Notes under the pieces: generated by a model | What the model was told of the DNA's origin: nothing | Databases searched by the model: none | The model's input: only the letters and a program-made list of their open reading frames with translations | Assembly: GCA_024803745.1 (NCBI GenBank) | Contig: JANJXV010000002.1 | Span: forward strand, 41,003,757 to 41,067,756 | Length of the DNA stretch: 64,000 nucleotides | Direction: 5' to 3' | Source of the DNA: Megascapheus bottae | Lineage: Eukaryota; Chordata; Mammalia; Rodentia; Geomyidae | In this document: positions 45,905-57,378 of the stretch, in pieces | Layout of the letters: each line of letters opens with the position of its first letter | Position numbering within the stretch: position 1 is the stretch's first letter | Translations under genes and position numbers: made by a program

Positions 45905-46037
45905 AAAAGAAAAAGAAAAAAGGAAAAAGAAAGAAAGGAAGAAAGAGGGAAGGAAAGAAGGAAGGAAGGAAGGAAAGAAGGAAGGAAGGAAGGAAGGAAG
46001 GAAGGAAGGAAGGAAGGAAGGAAGGAAGGAAAGAAAG
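45905..46037. repeat. (GGAA)n/(GAAA)n microsatellite: expanded SINE tail
   Basis: Pure purine tract that grows out of the tail of the sense IDL-Geo SINE. An 8-base match AAGGTAAG at 45713-45720 and 46038-46045 is a possible short target-site duplication that would enclose it. The long low-complexity frames on both strands are artefacts. Confidence 0.93.
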
Positions 46038-46052
46038 AAGGTAAGAAAGAAA

Positions 46053-46862
46053 GGGTAACCCCAAATAAACCTAAATAACAATGAGAACGTCAGAAATACC
46101 TATGGGTGGTATGGTTATATATGTACTTATAATTTGATATGTGCAATCTAATTCTCTCTTCATTAACCTTCTGGAACTTCCTACTACTATGAATTTCTAC
46201 AGACTTAATTAAGACTTAGAGAATTTATATAGCAAAGGGAGTTAGGGTAATAGACCCAAATTGAGGGTCTTGACTAGCGTATTTCACTTTCTGACATAAT
46301 GGTTACCTGAAAATAACTTAGCACAGGGTCCATCTTTCTCCTCAGAATATCTTTTTTCTATGCACAAGTAAGAAAATGCAAATTGAAATTAAAATTCACA
46401 GGTGTAAAAGAAATAAAACAACCTTTAATATGATATATTAAAGAATGGCATTAATTAATTGGCCAGAGATGTTTTCTGCTTTCAGACCATCAAAAAGCAC
46501 TACATTTTTCTCCTATGCACCAAATTGCTTCAGCAACTTATCTACTGAAGACAGACCTAATCTGAACAAATGGCCATAGCCTTGAGAGCTTCCAAAGCTG
46601 ATATGCAAAAATGGCTGGAATTCAAAGTAGTCAATACACAATATGCTGCAAGAGGCTTTCAAAGTACAAATTAGCCCATTTGTTATGTCTGAGATAATCA
46701 AAGTAACATGCTTTGCCTTGTATAACATTGCTCATGTTTTCTATCAACCATGTCTTAGAAACATTTTGGAGGATTAAAATTAGAAGTCATTCCTAGTATT
46801 TACAAACTTGTTTTTCATTTCCTTTCTAATTAACGCTTATTAAATTCTATGAATGTTCTTTC
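46053..46862. other. Unique sequence
   Basis: No repeat recognised and no supported frame. Confidence 0.4.
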
Positions 46863-47308
46863 TTTTTTTCATATACTTTTATTGTAATTAATAGAAGGGT
46901 TACATTATATTTGCCAGATAAAAGGTACATTAATTCACGTACATTGATACCCTTTCTCATGTCTTGGTTCCCATTTCCCTCCCGCCTACCCCCACCCCTC
47001 ATCTTGTTTTCCCCCGTTCCCTATACAATTTCAAATAACCAAATACAAATATATCCAATATATCAGATAACAAAGTAAGATACTGTAACAATATGAGATA
47101 ATCAAGGGATAGCAAAAGAGATGAGAGATAACATAGTACATTAAGGACAACACTCATTATATGGCTTTTGTTTCTATATCCTAGAGGTCCTTTCATTTAG
47201 CTTCATAATATATGGCCTTATGTATCTAGGTTTTGCTCTTTTGCAAATCTCTGCTAGGAGAGACCAAGGTTTCTACTGATTATGACACATGAGGGAAACC
47301 ATTGAGCC
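46863..47308 (-). mobile_element. LINE-1 3' UTR half of a 5'-inverted element
   Basis: The antisense 3' end runs from 'atatacttttattgtaatta' through the C-rich complement (46978-47020) and 'aggagagaccaaggtttcta' to 'gagggaaaccattgagcc'. At 47308 the sequence switches to sense ORF2. Confidence 0.94.
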
Positions 47309-47691
47309 ATTGCTGGTGGGAGTGCAAACTTGTTCAACCACTATGGAAAGCAGTATGGCAGTTCCTCAAAAGACTAAACATAGAGCTCCCCTATGACCCA
47401 GCAATTCCACTACTAGGCATTTACCCAATTGTCCAGAAACAAGGTCAGACTAAATCCACTAGCACAACGATGTTCATTGCAGGACTATTTACCATAGCAA
47501 AGATATGGAACCAACCCAGATGTCCCTCAGTTAATGAGTGGATCAACAAGATGTGGTATTTGTAAACAATGGAATTCTATGCTGCTGTCAGAAAGAATGA
47601 CATCACCCCATTTGTTAGGAAATGGAAAGACTTAGAAAAAATCATATTAAGTGAAGTAAGCCAGACTCAAAGGAAGATAGGCTCAATGGTT
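47309..47691 (+). mobile_element. LINE-1 ORF2 end, inverted 5' part of the same element
   Basis: The sense frame 47302-47565 encodes 'QFLKRLNIELPYDPAIPLLG', 'STSTTMFIAGLFTIAKIWNQ' and 'SVNEWINKMWYL', the ORF2 C-terminal region. It ends with 'aggctcaatggtt' at the same LINE-1 position where the antisense half begins, so both halves come from one twin-primed insertion. Confidence 0.93.
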
Positions 47692-47861
47692 ACAAACATT
47701 TTTGTTGAGAATTATAACAGAATTATAACTTAGGGTTTTGCACCTAAACGGCTAGTCTATTGAATTACAATTTTTAAGGAGAAAACTCCAAAAGAAAGCA
47801 TATCCTTCTTGTTGCAATTGAATGTGCTGTGGTATCTCCCTAAAGCACGTCATATATATAT

Positions 47862-48160
47862 TTTTTTCATATATTTTTATTGTAATTAATAGAAGGATTA
47901 CATGGTATTTGCCAGATAGATGGTGCATTAATTCCCATACATTGATACCCTTTCACATGTCTTGGTCCCCATTTCCCCCCCACACCCCCACCCCTCATCT
48001 TATTTTCCCCTGTTCCCTATCCAATTTCAAATAACCAAATACAAATATATCCAATATATCAGGTAACAAAGTGAGATACTGTAACAATATGAGATAACCA
48101 AGGAACAGCAAAAGAGATGAGAGATAACATAGTACCTTAAGAACAGCAATCATTCATTAT
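47862..48160 (-). mobile_element. LINE-1 3' UTR (antisense, 5'-truncated)
   Basis: 'atatatttttattgtaatta', 'ttgccagatagatggtgcat', the C-rich 47970-48010 tract and 'aacatagtaccttaagaaca'. It stops at a TATATA run before an antisense SINE. Confidence 0.92.
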
Positions 48161-48180
48161 ATATATATATTTAATTTTCA

Positions 48181-48377
48181 TTTTTTTTTACCAGTCCTGG
48201 GGCTTGAACTCTGGGCTTGGGCACTGTCTTGGGACACCTTTTGCTCAAGGCTAGCACTTTGTTACTTGAGCCACAGCACCATTTCCACTTTTTTCTGTGT
48301 ATGTTGTTCTGGAGAATTGAACCCAGGGTTTTGTGCATGCTAGGCGAGCATGCTACCAGTAGTCCATATTCCTGGCC
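48181..48377 (-). repeat. IDL-Geo dimeric SINE (antisense)
   Basis: 'accagtcctggggcttgaac', 'gttacttgagccacagcacc', 'gagaattgaacccagggttt' and 'gtgcatgctaggcgagcatg'. The middle of the Geo monomer carries 'gggacaccttttgctcaagg', a divergent variant. Confidence 0.92.
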
Positions 48378-49064
48378 CAAGCAAGGCATATTGTTGTGAC
48401 CCAAACTATGTCATACATTTCTACTGACTTTGCCTGAAAGAGGTTATAGTTAATTTATGTAATAAACAGAGATCTGAGTGTAAAGCCTGGGTCTATCTCT
48501 TCCTTACTGATGAAACTTGGAGAAAGAGTTTCCCCTAAGAGGTAGTAAAGGCCTGTTACCATTAGTAGGGGACATGTGAGTTTCATAAAAGAAAATTCAT
48601 GATAAATAAATGTTGTACTTGTATGTTTGTTTTGTATGAGTGTGTTAATGTAAAAATTTGCATAATTAAGGAAAAAATTGTTATTCTTTTCTTTTTATAT
48701 ATTTATATTTTTAGTTATGTAACATTGATATCTCAATGGCAAAGGAGAATTTCTATTTTGGATATTGTGCTTTAATCCATTAAATCATTTTACAGATTTC
48801 ATACTTCTCATTTTCTCTAAATGTAATTGTGCATTTAATAGAACAAATATCATTATGATTAACAAATAGAATAACTCAGAATTTTTGGATTTTTGGCATG
48901 ATTAGTGACTGATAATAAAAATCCCAAAACATGCTCTCTTGCTTTCTATTTGACTTCTATTCTTATTACACAGTGTTTAGTTATACAGAGTAAACCATAT
49001 TGATTGTAGTATATGGTCCTGTTTTTGCCTGGATGCATACTGTACTTAACAACATAAACTTTAC
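48378..49064. other. Unique sequence
   Basis: Nothing recognised. Confidence 0.4.
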
Positions 49065-49275
49065 ACCTAGATTTATAATATGTAAATCTCAGTCTACCCT
49101 TACCAGTTGAGTAAACTTAAATAACTTAAACTTATGTGCTTTTCCATTTTCAACAAAATAAAATTATTACAGTCATATATTATAGTGGTGTAATGTGTGG
49201 AAATTGCATAGTCTAGTACTTGTTACATACTAATTGTTTTATATGTTTTGCTATTAGCATTATTATACCTATCTA
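49065..49275 (+). repeat. MIR-like SINE, nearly full length
   Basis: 'taaatctcagtctaccctta', 'ccagttgagtaaacttaaat', 'aacttaaacttatgtgcttt', 'tccattttcaacaaaataaa', 'ctagtacttgttacatacta' and 'tttgctattagcattattat' follow the MIR consensus from the tRNA-like part to the 3' end. Confidence 0.72.
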
Positions 49276-49344
49276 GAGAAACATTGTAATCAAAGAAACA
49301 CTGATTGCAAATTATAGAAATCCATCAGATGTAGGATGTAACTG

Positions 49345-49434
49345 GACATTATCTCATTTTTATTTACAATTTAAATAATAGATATGCATTAGCCATATTT
49401 ATAGATGAGGTAATGAATAACCAAAAACATTTCT
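49345..49434 (+). repeat. MIR fragment
   Basis: 'ggacattatctcatttttat' and 'ccatatttatagatgaggta' match the MIR/MIRb segment 'tatctcatttaat ... cccatttatagatgagg'. Confidence 0.55.
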
Positions 49435-49436
49435 AC

Positions 49437-49928
49437 TTAGAAAAAATTATATTAAGTGAAGTAAGCCAGACTCAAAGGAACTTAGGCTCAATGGTTTCCC
49501 TCATTTGTCATAATCAGTAGAAACCTTGGGCTCTACTAGCAGAGATCTGCAATCGAGCAAAACCTTGATACATAAGGCCATATAGTATGAAGCTAATTGA
49601 AAGGACCGCCAGGATATTGAAACAAAAGCCATATAACGAATGATTGTTGTCCTTAATGTACTATGTTATCTCTCATCTCCTTTGCTGTCCCTTGGGTATC
49701 TCATATTGTTACAGTATCTCACTTTGTTATCTGATATATTGAATTTATTTATATTTGGTTATTTGAAATTTGATAGGGAAAGGGGGAAAACCAAGATGGG
49801 GGGGGGGCGCGGTGGGTACCAAGACATGTGAAAGGGTATCAATGTATGTGAATTAATGCACCTTCTATCTGGCAAATATCATGTAACCCTTTTATTAATT
49901 AAAATAAAAAATGTAAAAAAAATAATAA
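49437..49928 (+). mobile_element. LINE-1 ORF2 end and 3' UTR (sense)
   Basis: Starts 'attatattaagtgaagtaag' and 'ccagactcaaaggaacttag', passes 'gggctctactagcagagatc', a G-rich tract at 49774-49816, 'caagacatgtgaaagggtat' and 'ggcaaatatcatgtaaccct', and ends in an A-rich tail. This is the most complete sense 3' UTR of the window. Confidence 0.94.
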
Positions 49929-50004
49929 AATCTCTCACTCAAATTCATGCAAGGGATATATGTCAGAAATATGCCTGAACAAAGATCTCGTTTCTGTTAT
50001 CTTC

Positions 50005-50072
50005 TGGGGACCTGGCATAGAAGTAAAGATTTATTTTTGGCATTTAGAGAGCTCTGGGTTTAATCCCCCACT
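50005..50072 (+). repeat. ID-like SINE (sense, degraded)
   Basis: 'ggggacctggcatagaagta' and 'agagctctgggtttaatccc' parallel the ID element's 'ggggatatagctcagtggta ... aggctctgggtttgatcccc'. Confidence 0.5.
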
Positions 50073-51199
50073 TTGTTAATAAAAAGATGTCTATTGTTTT
50101 ATTTTTCACATGTACACACCTGGTGATGAATAAGATTGCATGCAAGTTCTAGGAATGATGTCTCAAACCAGAATGTAGGGTCCTAAATTCAGGTTAGTGT
50201 TTACAGCAAATTAGGCCGTGATTTAAACAAGTATTTCTTTTTTTAAGGTAATCTGTAATCTCACATTATTGTCACTTCTTTATGTATTAAAAGTTTCTGT
50301 GGATTATACAGAGAATCATTTCTGAAATTAATGAGGCATTTGTTCCTTGTATCCACAAATCCTAATAAAACAACAGCAGACTGATACATAATTCATAGAA
50401 GCTAACAAATTACAATGAATTTGCAAAATTGACCTGTTCTTTCCCGCTTATTTTCTGTGTGGTACATTAATGTCAAAAATAACACAGTGGAAAATATAGA
50501 CAGCATAGTACAACAAATAATATTGGAATAATGTATCAGTATAACCCATACCAGAAATGCTAGCAAGGCAATCAGAGCATTCGCACAATTCTGAAATGAA
50601 GTCAAAAAGGTCAGCCAAGCTTTTGCTTCAGCAAATGTTATTTTATGTTTTATATTATATTTACAGCAAAGAGCCAAATCTCCATTACTAGGAAGCTTAA
50701 TCACACATTCCAATTTCCATTCTTAAATCCTAGTGAATGGACTTTGTATCAAGAATCCCATAAACACATTAAGTATAAGAGCTTTACCACCAACTAACAT
50801 TTCAATAATAACTGAAAATTAATATAACCCCAAGTATAACATTTAGAATGACAAATATTTTAGATCTGTCCAAAAACAATAAAAACCCCAAGCCTATATT
50901 AGGTAGACAGGAAGAGATTATGGAAGAAAAAAAAAGTCTTCTCTCTAGGTTAAACGGCACAGAGTTCTCGCACTTCTTTTTAAATTTGAGGATAAGAATA
51001 CCAGACTGGGCGGGCTAACAAGATAGATCACAAATAAATGCCACAGACAAAATTATGGGCTCTTCAATATGGTGGGAAATCACAAGTAAAAACAATTAAA
51101 TCATAAAGAAAATTTTGATATGGGAAAAATGTTTGGAGTTTATGAAAGAATTGATTAAATGCTTATAATTTTTAAAAAGCAAAAAGCCTTTGTGGTAAT
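50073..51199. other. Unique sequence, no supported gene
   Basis: A 103-codon minus frame (50713-50402) has a hydrophobic central segment of about 45 residues, but no homologue I recognise and no splice or promoter context. I treat it as chance. Confidence 0.4.
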
Positions 51200-51308
51200 A
51201 GTATTTAGGAGATAATGGTAGGAGCAGTGTAAAGAAGGACAAGAGAGGCTACAATGTGAGTTCAAGGTTAGCTTAGGAACCATGACAAGAGTCTATTTCA
51301 AAAAGATA
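51200..51308 (+). repeat. B1-like monomer (sense, degraded)
   Basis: 'gtgagttcaaggttagctta' and 'acaagagtctatttcaaaaa' match the B1 right part ('gcgagttcaaggccagcctg ... gagaccctgtctcaaaaa'). Confidence 0.6.
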
Positions 51309-51769
51309 AAGGAGCATGAATAAGCATAATACTTTATTTATTCAAATATTAGCTTGAATAAAGTGGTTAGAGAAATTCCAACTGATATTCCAAACGGTGT
51401 ATCAGGATTTTTCCTCATATATGAGTCTTGTCATTTGTGAATTCAACTCATTGTAATACTTCTTAATAAGTGGTGCTCATGAATTTGCTTCTTTTTATTT
51501 ATATGAATATTCTGCACACAGATAAGAACTGAGAGCCACTTGTCATTACAGAAGCAGGATGGCTACAGATTAAATAATAATTCAGTATGAGGAAGAACAA
51601 ACACTATAGAAGCATAAATTAACAGTACGGTGATTTTAAGAGATATCGATACTTTTAAATACTTTTAAATGATGAATGCCAGTTTTCCACATTCTAAATT
51701 CTTAAGATTTGTTTAATCATATTCAAGTTATTGTTGGAAAAAATTGTATATTTAAAAATAGGGTATATG

Positions 51770-51964
51770 GGGGCGGGGAATTTGCCCTGGTGGTAGAGTG
51801 CTTGCCTAGCATGCACGAAGACTCGGGTTCAATTCCTCGGTACCCCACGTACATAGCAAAAAGCTGGAAATGGTGCTGAGGCTCAAGTGGTAGAGTGCTA
51901 GCCTTGAGAAAGTCCAAGGACAGTGCTCAAGCCCTGAGCCCAAGCCCAGGACTGGCAAAAAAAA
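51770..51964 (+). repeat. IDL-Geo dimeric SINE (sense, young)
   Basis: Complete copy: 'gcctagcatgcacgaagact', 'cgggttcaattcctcggtac', 'gctgaggctcaagtggtaga', 'cagtgctcaagccctgagcc'. A perfect 16-base duplication AAAAATAGGGTATATG flanks it (51754-51769 and 51965-51980), with a clean A tail. Confidence 0.96.
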
Positions 51965-51980
51965 AAAAATAGGGTATATG

Positions 51981-52307
51981 AAACAGATACATTAGTCAGA
52001 GTTCTATTGATAGATACAAGGATCCAGACAAGGATCTTAGAGGGAAATTCTATTTGGAGATTAAATATTTTTTATCAACCTATCTGGCTCCCTTAACTTG
52101 AAGCCCTTACTTTATCTTTAAGAGTTTCACTCTAATGTTTACTTTTATTAATACAACTCATTTCCAGATGACCCTCAGATCTCCCTTATACTGACCCTTG
52201 AATAACCCAGGAAAATCTTCCTATCTAAGTAGCTTTTAACTGATTATATATATATAAAAAAGTACCATTGACCACAAAGGGGAACATATTCACAGATCCT
52301 ATAAATT
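51981..52307. other. Unassigned sequence
   Basis: 'attagtcagagttctattga' at about 51991 resembles the start of the old repeat at 63.2 kb ('attagtcaaagttttcc'), but the similarity fades quickly. Confidence 0.3.
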
Positions 52308-52315
52308 AGGAAAGA

Positions 52316-52561
52316 TATTTTTATCATTATTATTATTATTAGTCAGTCATGGGACTTGAACTCTGGGCGTTGTCCCTGAGCTCTTCACCTCAAGGCTATG
52401 GCCCTATTCCTTGAGTCACAGCGCCACGTTTGTTTTTCTGGAGGTTAATTGGAGATAAGAGTCTCACTGACTTTCATGTCTGAGCAGGCTTTCAACAACG
52501 ATCCTCCAATTTCAGCCTCCTGAGTAGCTAGGATTATAGGCCTGAGCCACCGGCATTCAGC
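52316..52561 (-). repeat. B1-Geo dimeric SINE (antisense)
   Basis: Tail (ATT)n at 52322-52341, then 'gtcatgggacttgaactctg', 'gaggttaattggagataaga', 'atttcagcctcctgagtagc' and 'taggcctgagccaccggca'. A short duplication AGGAAAGA (52308-52315; 52562-52569) flanks it. Confidence 0.93.
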
Positions 52562-52822
52562 AGGAAAGAGAAATCGTTGGGGGCCATTTTGTTGTTTTCC
52601 ATGAAGAACACTCCTGAACCTTTCCCTACGCAGAGACTGTGGAAGTCATGCATTAAAGTCATTTCAATGATAAATACTTTTCAGTAGCTATTATATGTCC
52701 AGCAAAAATGCTGGAGGTAAAAAGTTGCATTAATCCTATTGGCATATTAAAAGATGAGTAAAGATTTGCAGGAAGAATCAATGACTAGAGCAGTCCAACA
52801 TGGGTGGCACAAATTATAGGAC

Positions 52823-52823
<1 letters not shown>

Positions 52824-52853
<30 letters not shown>

Positions 52854-52891
52854 GTGTGTGTGTGTATATGTATATGTATATGTATATATAT
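52824..52891. repeat. TA/TG/TATG alternating simple repeat
   Basis: Alternating purine-pyrimidine tract: TATATA, then GTGTGT, then TATATG units, about 70 bases. Confidence 0.93.
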
Positions 52892-53029
52892 TATGTGAAC
52901 TTCAGACCTAAGAGTTTGAAATGGATGTAAATAGAATAGAAATGGAAGCTCATTATCAAAGAAGCAAGTGACTATGAAAGAGCTTGCTAATAACTACAAA
53001 AAACAGATGTGTTCAGTAAGAGAATAAAT

Positions 53030-53545
53030 GACACAGAAAAAAACCCATGCGGCTACAGTCATCTAATTCTTGACAGAGATGGCAAAAAATCTACATTGAG
53101 AAAAAAGATACTTTAAAAAAAATAAATGGTACCAGAAAACTGAGTATAAACGTGTAGAAGACTAAAATTAGGAAGATACCTTTCTCTATTTCTGTAAAAA
53201 AATAAACTCAGAGTGGACCTAAGCCCTTATTCTAAGACCTAAACTTTGAACCAATAGGTAAATATAGGGAAAACAGAATGTAGGTACAGGCCTGAGTTTT
53301 ACTCAGCTGTTAAGAATGATGTAATTTTATCATTTGCAGGAAAATGCCTACAGCTGGAGATCATCAGGTTAAGGGAAATAAGCCAGTCACACAGATAAAT
53401 ATGTTTTCTGTCCTATGTGGTATAAAGGTGAGAAACAAGGACATGAAAGTTGATAGACAATGACTAGGGATGAGGTTGGTAAAAGGAAACTGGGGAGAAA
53501 GAGGGAAAATAAAGAGTTAATAAAATATAAGTATATTATATGCAT
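53030..53545 (+). mobile_element. Older LINE-1 (sense), ORF2 end and 3' UTR
   Basis: 'tacagtcatctaattcttga' and 'aaataaactcagagtggacc' match mid ORF2. After an internal deletion, 'ttttactcagctgttaagaa', 'atttgcaggaaaatgcctac' and 'agctggagatcatcaggtta' are the ORF2 end, followed by 3' UTR text to about 53545. All frames are broken. Confidence 0.75.
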
Positions 53546-53619
53546 TTAGCGAAAATGTCATAAGTGACTATTCTGTGCAACTAATATAGGATAATAGAAA
53601 AAGGAAAGAGGCAAGTGAT

Positions 53620-54420
53620 CTGTGGTCTTGACAAATGAAAGAATTAATAGCTCTGTTTGAGAACTTTACAATTATTCAGCCTCCACTGGCTGTGAAGCCC
53701 AGTAAAATCTAGACTGAGAAGGCAATGGTAAATAAAAAGATGTGAAATTTGTCCACATGGATCTTAAATCTAACATTTGACTTATTCCTGAGACATTGAT
53801 AAGAAATTCAAACTTACCATATGGCAAATATCAAGTAACTAGAAATTTTTATACAGAAGAGGAACATGATGAGCTTTGTGTTTTGAAAAGATCACTGTAT
53901 TTGAGAATGGATTTGATGTGTTGAGGTGAATGTCATGTATCTAGTGAGAAATAGAAGGAACGCACTATCAGTAGCATTGGTCTGAGGAAGATTTTTGAAA
54001 TGGTAATGAGGTAGAATTTACTGAATTTGGAGAGTGGCTTGAGAGGTGTGTATGAAATACGTAGTGTGCTTTCATATTATGTGGATAAGTAATGGATGGG
54101 ATACCAATAAAGAACATTTACATGGAAAGCAATGTGAAGCTATTAGATATAAAACTAATATGGATATACACCAGTAATATGGATACATATTTTAACCCAT
54201 GAAATTAGGAGGAATCACATGGGAAGAGTGAGAAGAAAAGACACGTTTCTATAAAGAACAATATTTACAGAACTATCAAAATGAGATTCCACAAAGAATT
54301 TTATAAAGGCAAGGGAATGATAATATATATGTATGTGATAAAGAAAAGAGTAACAAGAGTCTATGGAACATCTGGATATGTATCTAAGAGGTCATTCATA
54401 CAAGGAAAGAATTGAAGAGT
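53620..54420 (+). repeat. Possible ancient repeat, family not named
   Basis: 'ttttgaaaagatcactgtat', 'gagaatggatttgatgtgtt' and 'gaagctattagatataaaac' resemble, in order, a common old mammalian repeat ('aaaaagatcactctggctgc ... gagaatggattg'), heavily diverged. I cannot name the family with confidence. Confidence 0.3.
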
Positions 54421-55139
54421 TCAGTCCAATTTTGTAATCAGCATGTCTGATAATATTGATGGATGTGGTGTGACACAATATTTATAGTGACAGATTTCAG
54501 TATACTGAGAAACGAAAACAGAAGAAATCTAAAGACATGGTCATAGTTTTAATAAGTGTGTTTTATAGGGAATAATAAGGAATTGCTCTGTAGAAAACAA
54601 AGTATGAGACTCCTTTCAAAAAGGAACAACATATAAATATTTGATATTTAGGGAAGAAAAAGGTAAGAATTTTCTTAAATATTTCAATAAAGTAGGTAAA
54701 TAAGTACAAGAAGAGAGCAAGGAGAAAAATGTGGTCTTGTACCATATGGTCATTGCATAGTATATACTGCTTTTGCCAAAGAATTGAAACATCATATATG
54801 ACTAAAAATTTAGAAACTAAGTCCAATTGATTGTTCAGTACAGAACTCAAGAGCTTTGCACATTAATTTTTGGTTCTTCTCTCTTCAACTTGTAACCAGC
54901 AAAGGCAATTAACATAAACAGGCCGGTGATGCTCTTGACTTTGCAAGGTAATTAACTGAGCAGGAAACATATTCTAGGGCAGACAATTCCAAGAAGAGTG
55001 GGTGGAATCTTAATGGAAGACTAAGGATGAGTAAGCAAGTTAGTAATTCCTGACTGTATATAGTTCTCACATCATTAAAGTCTCCTGGTTATTTTTAAAG
55101 GCCATCATCTTGGAAATATATATATATATATATTTTTTA
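54421..55139. other. Unique sequence
   Basis: A 95-codon minus frame (54850-54563) is Phe/Leu/Tyr-rich with no domain. 54870-55060 has fairly balanced composition and may belong to the candidate element that follows. Confidence 0.35.
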
Positions 55140-55500
55140 CCTTTGCTTGAGTTTCATCAGATGTCTGGACTTTCATTGTTATTTTATCATTGTTCAGGCA
55201 ATAGTGGTACGTACACAGATGTTCCAAAACTGTCTAAAAGCTAACCTAATTGCTAGACTTGCATTATCTTTCCAAGGCATTATTTAAGCAATAATGACCT
55301 TCAGATTGGATATATTACTTCATTAATGATCAATTTGAAAGCATTGGTGGTTTCAGGTGAACCTAGAGGCTTTTAATGGAGGCTGTTGTTAATGGTCCAA
55401 AAATGCCTAACTGGAGGTCATTAGTGCGATTATGAATCATAACAATGTAAATAAAAAGGAAAATGCCCAACTTACTAGTTGAACATAAGTTGCCATGGAT
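55140..55500. promoter_or_regulatory. Candidate conserved noncoding element
   Basis: A repeat-free block dense in homeodomain-type ATTA/TAAT cores: 'tttaagcaataatgacc', 'ttcattaatgatcaattt', 'ttgttaatggtcc', 'gtcattagtgcgattatg'. It holds an exact inverted pair, TAATGACCT (55292-55300) and AGGTCATTA (55415-55423), each with an AGGTCA nuclear-receptor half-site. No frame spans it. The enhancer reading is inference. Confidence 0.3.
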
Positions 55501-56071
55501 ACTGTGTTCTCCGAGATAGAGCACCCAGAAAATTCCCATTGCTTACAATTCCATTTAGAGCTATAATTGCAGTGTATATACAAATATTGATTCATTGGCT
55601 CTGAAACAACTCACATTCCTACCACATTAAGATATGAGGAATTTTGAACTCAAAGACCTATGGGAGTGATTCCTTCCAGTTTCTGCTACCACAATTATGA
55701 AAGGCTGAACTGTTTCCAAATCCTCTCATGTTTAAAATATCCTAAGAAGAATAATATAGATTATCCTAGAGAAAAGGATATGGGTAGATCCAGCTTTTCC
55801 AGGGTTCTCAATTACAGAATTTTGGCTTATAAAATTTGCCACCCAAAGAAATCTGAATTGCTTTAATAAATTATCCATTTCTTCAGGGCTCCCAATACAA
55901 GCGGAAATATGACACATAGCTATATTTTTGTTCACAATTTCGATTTAGTACATTTGCAAAGTTTACAAATATTCTATAGCTACATCTGTAGGTCCTCTCC
56001 AATGAGGTAAAGGGTCTCCTACTCTTGATTTACTTCATGCTCAATTCTCATCTAATTGCTCATTAATAATC
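55501..56071. other. Unique sequence
   Basis: No repeat recognised. Opposed 68- and 67-codon frames at 55660-55935 mirror each other and have no support. Confidence 0.4.
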
Positions 56072-56150
56072 CTAGAAACTAGGACAAGAAAGAGGTCAAG
56101 AGATTATCCAGTAGTAAATATATGGAAATTGAAACTAAAACAATAAATAG
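56072..56150 (+). repeat. Possible MIR fragment
   Basis: 'gaaactaggacaagaaagag' followed by 'gtcaagagattatccagtag' resembles the MIR 'gaaactgaggcacagagagg ... ttaagtaacttgcccaaggt' segment. Confidence 0.4.
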
Positions 56151-56486
56151 AGGGAACCCCAACAATGGAAACACCATTGGCTAACTCTTTCCCTCACTCA
56201 GGCTTTTAAATTTTCTTGAGAAGGATGTTGACTGAAGCCTCAGTGATATTTTGGGAGAATTTTTGATAATACAGGGAGGAAGATCCAAAGCTTACTAAGA
56301 GTATTAACTACCCTAGAGAAAAGAAATCAGTTAATTTTAATTAAAAAAATAAAAATAAGCAAGTTGGCTAGTGGATGTCACTAAGTGTCTATTTAATACT
56401 GGATAGCTTCTCTATTTTCTGTGTAAATGAATTAAAGAGGATTGTTATTGCCTAAGTATATCTTGATCTCTTAGAACACTTTCTTT

Positions 56487-57378
56487 TTTAAAACTTTTAT
56501 TGTAAAGGCAATATACAAAGGGGTTATAGTTACATAAGTAAGATAATGAGTATATTTCTTTTTGAGCAAGGTTACCATTTCCCTCATTTTCTTCCACTTC
56601 CTCTCCCTAGCCAGACTCACCTCCTACTGAGTGTAAAGCTGTGTGTCTAGTATTTCTGTTGTATTCCTCACCCTTTGTTCTAGCATTTCAGTGATTCTCC
56701 TTCTTTCCCCAAATCAGATAAAGTTAGATATAAGTCAAAGGGTACAGAAATAGAAAACAGTGACAACAGGGAATAAACCAAACAGGGTGAGGGGAGTGGG
56801 AGGGGAGAATGAAAAAAAGAAATAACTTCAAAAAGGACAATTTATAAACACTCTTGTTTCTATTTCTTGGAGTTCATTTTGATAACCATATTTTATATGG
56901 ACTTGTGTACATAGGTATTGAGATATTGTGATCCTCTGCTAAAAATATCCCAGACACCCTAAAAAATGATATAAAGGTGTTGTATTGATTCCATGGACAA
57001 TTTTCTCCAAATAAACCTTATATCTGCATATCAATGTAAAAAATATTCCAGACATATTCTTAGTTATTGCAAATGAGGAAAACCATGCAACATATTTCTT
57101 TGGGTCTATCTTGCTTTGCTTAATATAATTTTTTTCCAAGTCTTTCCATTTCATTACAAATAGGGCAATGTTATTCTTTCTGATGAAAGCATAGAATTAG
57201 ATTGTGCATATATTTACCACATTTTCTTGATCCATTTATCTACTGATAGACATCTGGGATGATTCCCTATCTTAACTAAGGTAAATCATGCTGCAGTGAA
57301 CACAGTTGCAATAGTAGCTCTAGTGTGGCCTTGCTTGTGATCTTTTGGATAAATGTCTAGGGAGTGAGATTACTGGTT
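56487..57378 (-). mobile_element. Older LINE-1, 3' half of a 5'-inverted element
   Basis: 'ttttattgtaaaggcaatat' and 'ggttatagttacataagtaa' begin the antisense 3' end. ORF2-end text follows at 57120-57376 ('aagtctttccatttcattac', 'ccacattttcttgatccatt', 'tgctgcagtgaacacagttg'). The element switches strand at about 57378. Confidence 0.88.

Noticed and set aside
45624..46081. Frames of 146, 78 and 64 codons on both strands
   Set aside because: They run through the GGAA microsatellite and the attached SINE (Pro-Ser-Phe-Leu or Lys-Glu-Gly-Arg repeats), so they are low-complexity artefacts.
50402..50713. 103-codon minus-strand frame with a hydrophobic centre
   Set aside because: There is no recognisable family, splice context or promoter; AT-rich DNA readily gives hydrophobic chance peptides.
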